From the NCBI GenBank assembly GCA_002429455.1, contig DIZU01000007.1:1-6303 (forward strand): a stretch of DNA of 6,303 nt, written 5' to 3'. This DNA comes from Methylotenera sp. UBA6020 (lineage in GTDB: Bacteria; Pseudomonadota; Gammaproteobacteria; Burkholderiales; Methylophilaceae). The position numbers were made by a program, and so were the translations under genes. The notes beneath the pieces were generated by a model. The model had not been told where the DNA came from. It saw only the letters and a program-made list of their open reading frames with translations, and ran no database searches. Below are positions 4,787 to 6,303 of the stretch, piece by piece. Each line of letters starts with the position of its first letter. Position 1 is the stretch's first letter.

Positions 4787-6303
4787 ATGGTTATCACACG
4801 GTTCATCATTATTTGGCGGCTACTCTGTAGACGCTTATCAGGTTTCGTCATCGCTATCTTGCTCTCGTTATTTACGAGCACAGTGGCACATGCGCTGACA
4901 TCCGACAATCCAGTAACCACCACTGCATTAAAACCCGTTTCCGCCATGCAGATGCAAAAAGACACGCTGGTCGTAGGTAGCGAACAAAACTATCCGCCTT
5001 TCGCTACAGGCATGACCGATGCGACCGCCGGCGGCTTTACCGTTGATCTGTGGAAAGCCGTAGCAGCGGAAGCCGGCTTGAGCTACACCATCCGCGTACG
5101 GCCTTTCCGCCAAATTCTTCAGGAGTTTAAAGAAGGCAAGGTCGATGTCTTGATTAACCTTGCACAATCTGAAGAACGGCATCGCTTTGCTGATTTCGCT
5201 GTCCACCATGCTATCGTCCACGGCGCGATCTTTGTGCGCAAAGGTCACTTATCCATCCTTTCAGAAGACGACCTTGCCGGCAAATCAATCATCGTAATCA
5301 ACGCCGACCTGGCGCATGACTATGCCGTGACCAAAGGCTGGGAGCAGCAGCTGGTGTTGGTGGATAACGCGGAAGACGGCTTGCGCTTGCTGGCATCAGG
5401 CAAGTACGATGCCATGTTGCTGAGCAAACTGACCGGGATGCAGACGCTACAAGCACTGGGTCTAAGCAACATCGAAGTGCTAAAAACGAAGGTGGGGTTC
5501 TCGCAAAAATTCGCGTTTGCCGTGCAAGAGGGTCAATCCGAGTTGTTGGGCAAAATCAATGAAGGGCTGGCCCTCACCAAGTCCAATGGCACATACAATG
5601 CGCTGTACGACCAATGGTTTGGTATCTACGAGGATAAAGAGATAGGTCCGCGCGACTTGCTGAAGTACATCATCCCTATCGTGTTAATCTTTTTGGGTAT
5701 TGCCGGATACTTCTACTATCGGTGGCAAGCCGAACGAAGGACTGCGCAAAAAGCTTTGCAAGAAAGCGAAGCTCACTTGCGTTTAAGTCAGATTGGCGGA
5801 GGCATTGGCACTTGGGAAGCGGATCTAGTCAACAATAGGCAAATGTGGTCAGAAAATTGTATCGCCTTGCTGGGAGTTCCTGCCATGACTGATCCGAAAT
5901 GGGAGGATTTTCTAGCATTAGTCTATCCGGAGGACCGTCAACGGGTGATTAATGCAACACAATCACATATCGAGCATGGCATAAAATACGATGTGGAATA
6001 TCGGACAGTCTCCGCCAATGGAGACCTTCGCTGGATACGCTCCGCTGGGCAAGCTGAATATAACGCAGAGGGAAAGCCGATCGTGATGCGGGGGATCGCC
6101 CAGGACATCAGTGAACGTAAGGCTGCTGAGGCAGAGCTCCTGATTGCCGCCATCGCCTTTGAATCCCAAGAGGGCATGTTGGTCACCGATGCCAACAATA
6201 TCATTCTTCGTGTCAACCGTGCCTTTACTCATATCACCGGGTACGGTGCTGAGGAAATCGTTGGTAAAAGCCCGCACTTACTCAGTTCTGGCATGCATGA
6301 TGC
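4787..6303 (+). CDS. Membrane sensor with SBP_bac_3 and PAS domains, 3' end outside the window
   Basis: The frame is open to the window edge, giving 505 full codons. An N-terminal signal sequence (basic RLLCRR, hydrophobic 19-31, likely cleavage after AHA at 34-36) exports residues about 59-280. That region is a family 3 periplasmic solute-binding domain: LVVGSEQNYPPFA, GGFTVDLWKAVAAEAG, GKVDVLINLAQSEERHRFADF and a closing SNGTYNALYDQWFG. A single TM helix follows (about 294-311). A first PAS domain (about 330-445) ends in the PAC-type RGIAQDISERKAAE. A second PAS starts near 452, with VNRAFTHITGYGAEEIVGKS. The binding domain presumably detects an amino-acid-like or other small ligand. The missing output could be GGDEF-EAL, often found after this PAS type, or a histidine kinase; the window cannot decide. 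An in-frame stop at 4757-4759 and the signal peptide fix the start at 4787, although no clear ribosome site is visible. Confidence 0.88.
   Translation, partial: MVITRFIIIWRLLCRRLSGFVIAILLSLFTSTVAHALTSDNPVTTTALKPVSAMQMQKDTLVVGSEQNYPPFATGMTDATAGGFTVDLWKAVAAEAGLSYTIRVRPFRQILQEFKEGKVDVLINLAQSEERHRFADFAVHHAIVHGAIFVRKGHLSILSEDDLAGKSIIVINADLAHDYAVTKGWEQQLVLVDNAEDGLRLLASGKYDAMLLSKLTGMQTLQALGLSNIEVLKTKVGFSQKFAFAVQEGQSELLGKINEGLALTKSNGTYNALYDQWFGIYEDKEIGPRDLLKYIIPIVLIFLGIAGYFYYRWQAERRTAQKALQESEAHLRLSQIGGGIGTWEADLVNNRQMWSENCIALLGVPAMTDPKWEDFLALVYPEDRQRVINATQSHIEHGIKYDVEYRTVSANGDLRWIRSAGQAEYNAEGKPIVMRGIAQDISERKAAEAELLIAAIAFESQEGMLVTDANNIILRVNRAFTHITGYGAEEIVGKSPHLLSSGMHD

Noticed and set aside
4928..5248. 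A 106-codon minus-strand open frame.
   Set aside because: It is antisense to the solute-binding domain of the sensor, which has convincing family motifs across the same bases.

Overview
The window looks like a chromosomal signalling region of a Gram-negative proteobacterium. Two of its proteins belong to families typical of proteobacteria: a GGDEF protein with a conserved N-terminal start of the type PIEIARxTL...PTPDN(F/Y)RxVYxEIAG, and a periplasmic-binding/PAS membrane sensor. Base composition is intermediate, with AT-rich intergenic DNA. A betaproteobacterium, perhaps near Methylophilaceae or Gallionellaceae, is my best guess, but it rests on general resemblance only.

Layout: (1) bases 1-209, AT-rich non-coding DNA. 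(2) A plus-strand three-gene operon, 210-2520: a CBS-pair/PP2C (SpoIIE-type) serine/threonine phosphatase, a SiaB-family GHKL-fold kinase, and a SiaC-family (DUF1987) phosphoprotein. (3) A convergent minus-strand gene, 2550-4361, for a 603-residue GGDEF diguanylate cyclase with intact active site and I-site. (4) A 425-base intergenic stretch with two good inverted repeats and weak promoter-like sequences. (5) A plus-strand gene from 4787 that runs off the window end and encodes a membrane sensor: signal peptide, SBP_bac_3 domain, one TM helix, and at least two PAS domains.

In the known Pseudomonas SiaABCD system, the phosphatase SiaA and kinase SiaB set the phosphorylation state of SiaC, and unphosphorylated SiaC activates the diguanylate cyclase SiaD. 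This window has the A, B and C functions in order. However, the phosphatase carries a soluble CBS pair instead of a transmembrane HAMP sensor, and the nearby cyclase is a large, differently built protein on the opposite strand. The reasonable inference is a cytoplasmic partner-switch, possibly sensing adenylate-type ligands through the CBS pair and feeding into c-di-GMP. The link from SiaC to this particular cyclase is not shown by the sequence. A second curiosity is that the 5' end of siaC, including its Shine-Dalgarno sequence and start codon, appears in two diverged tandem copies 66 bases apart.
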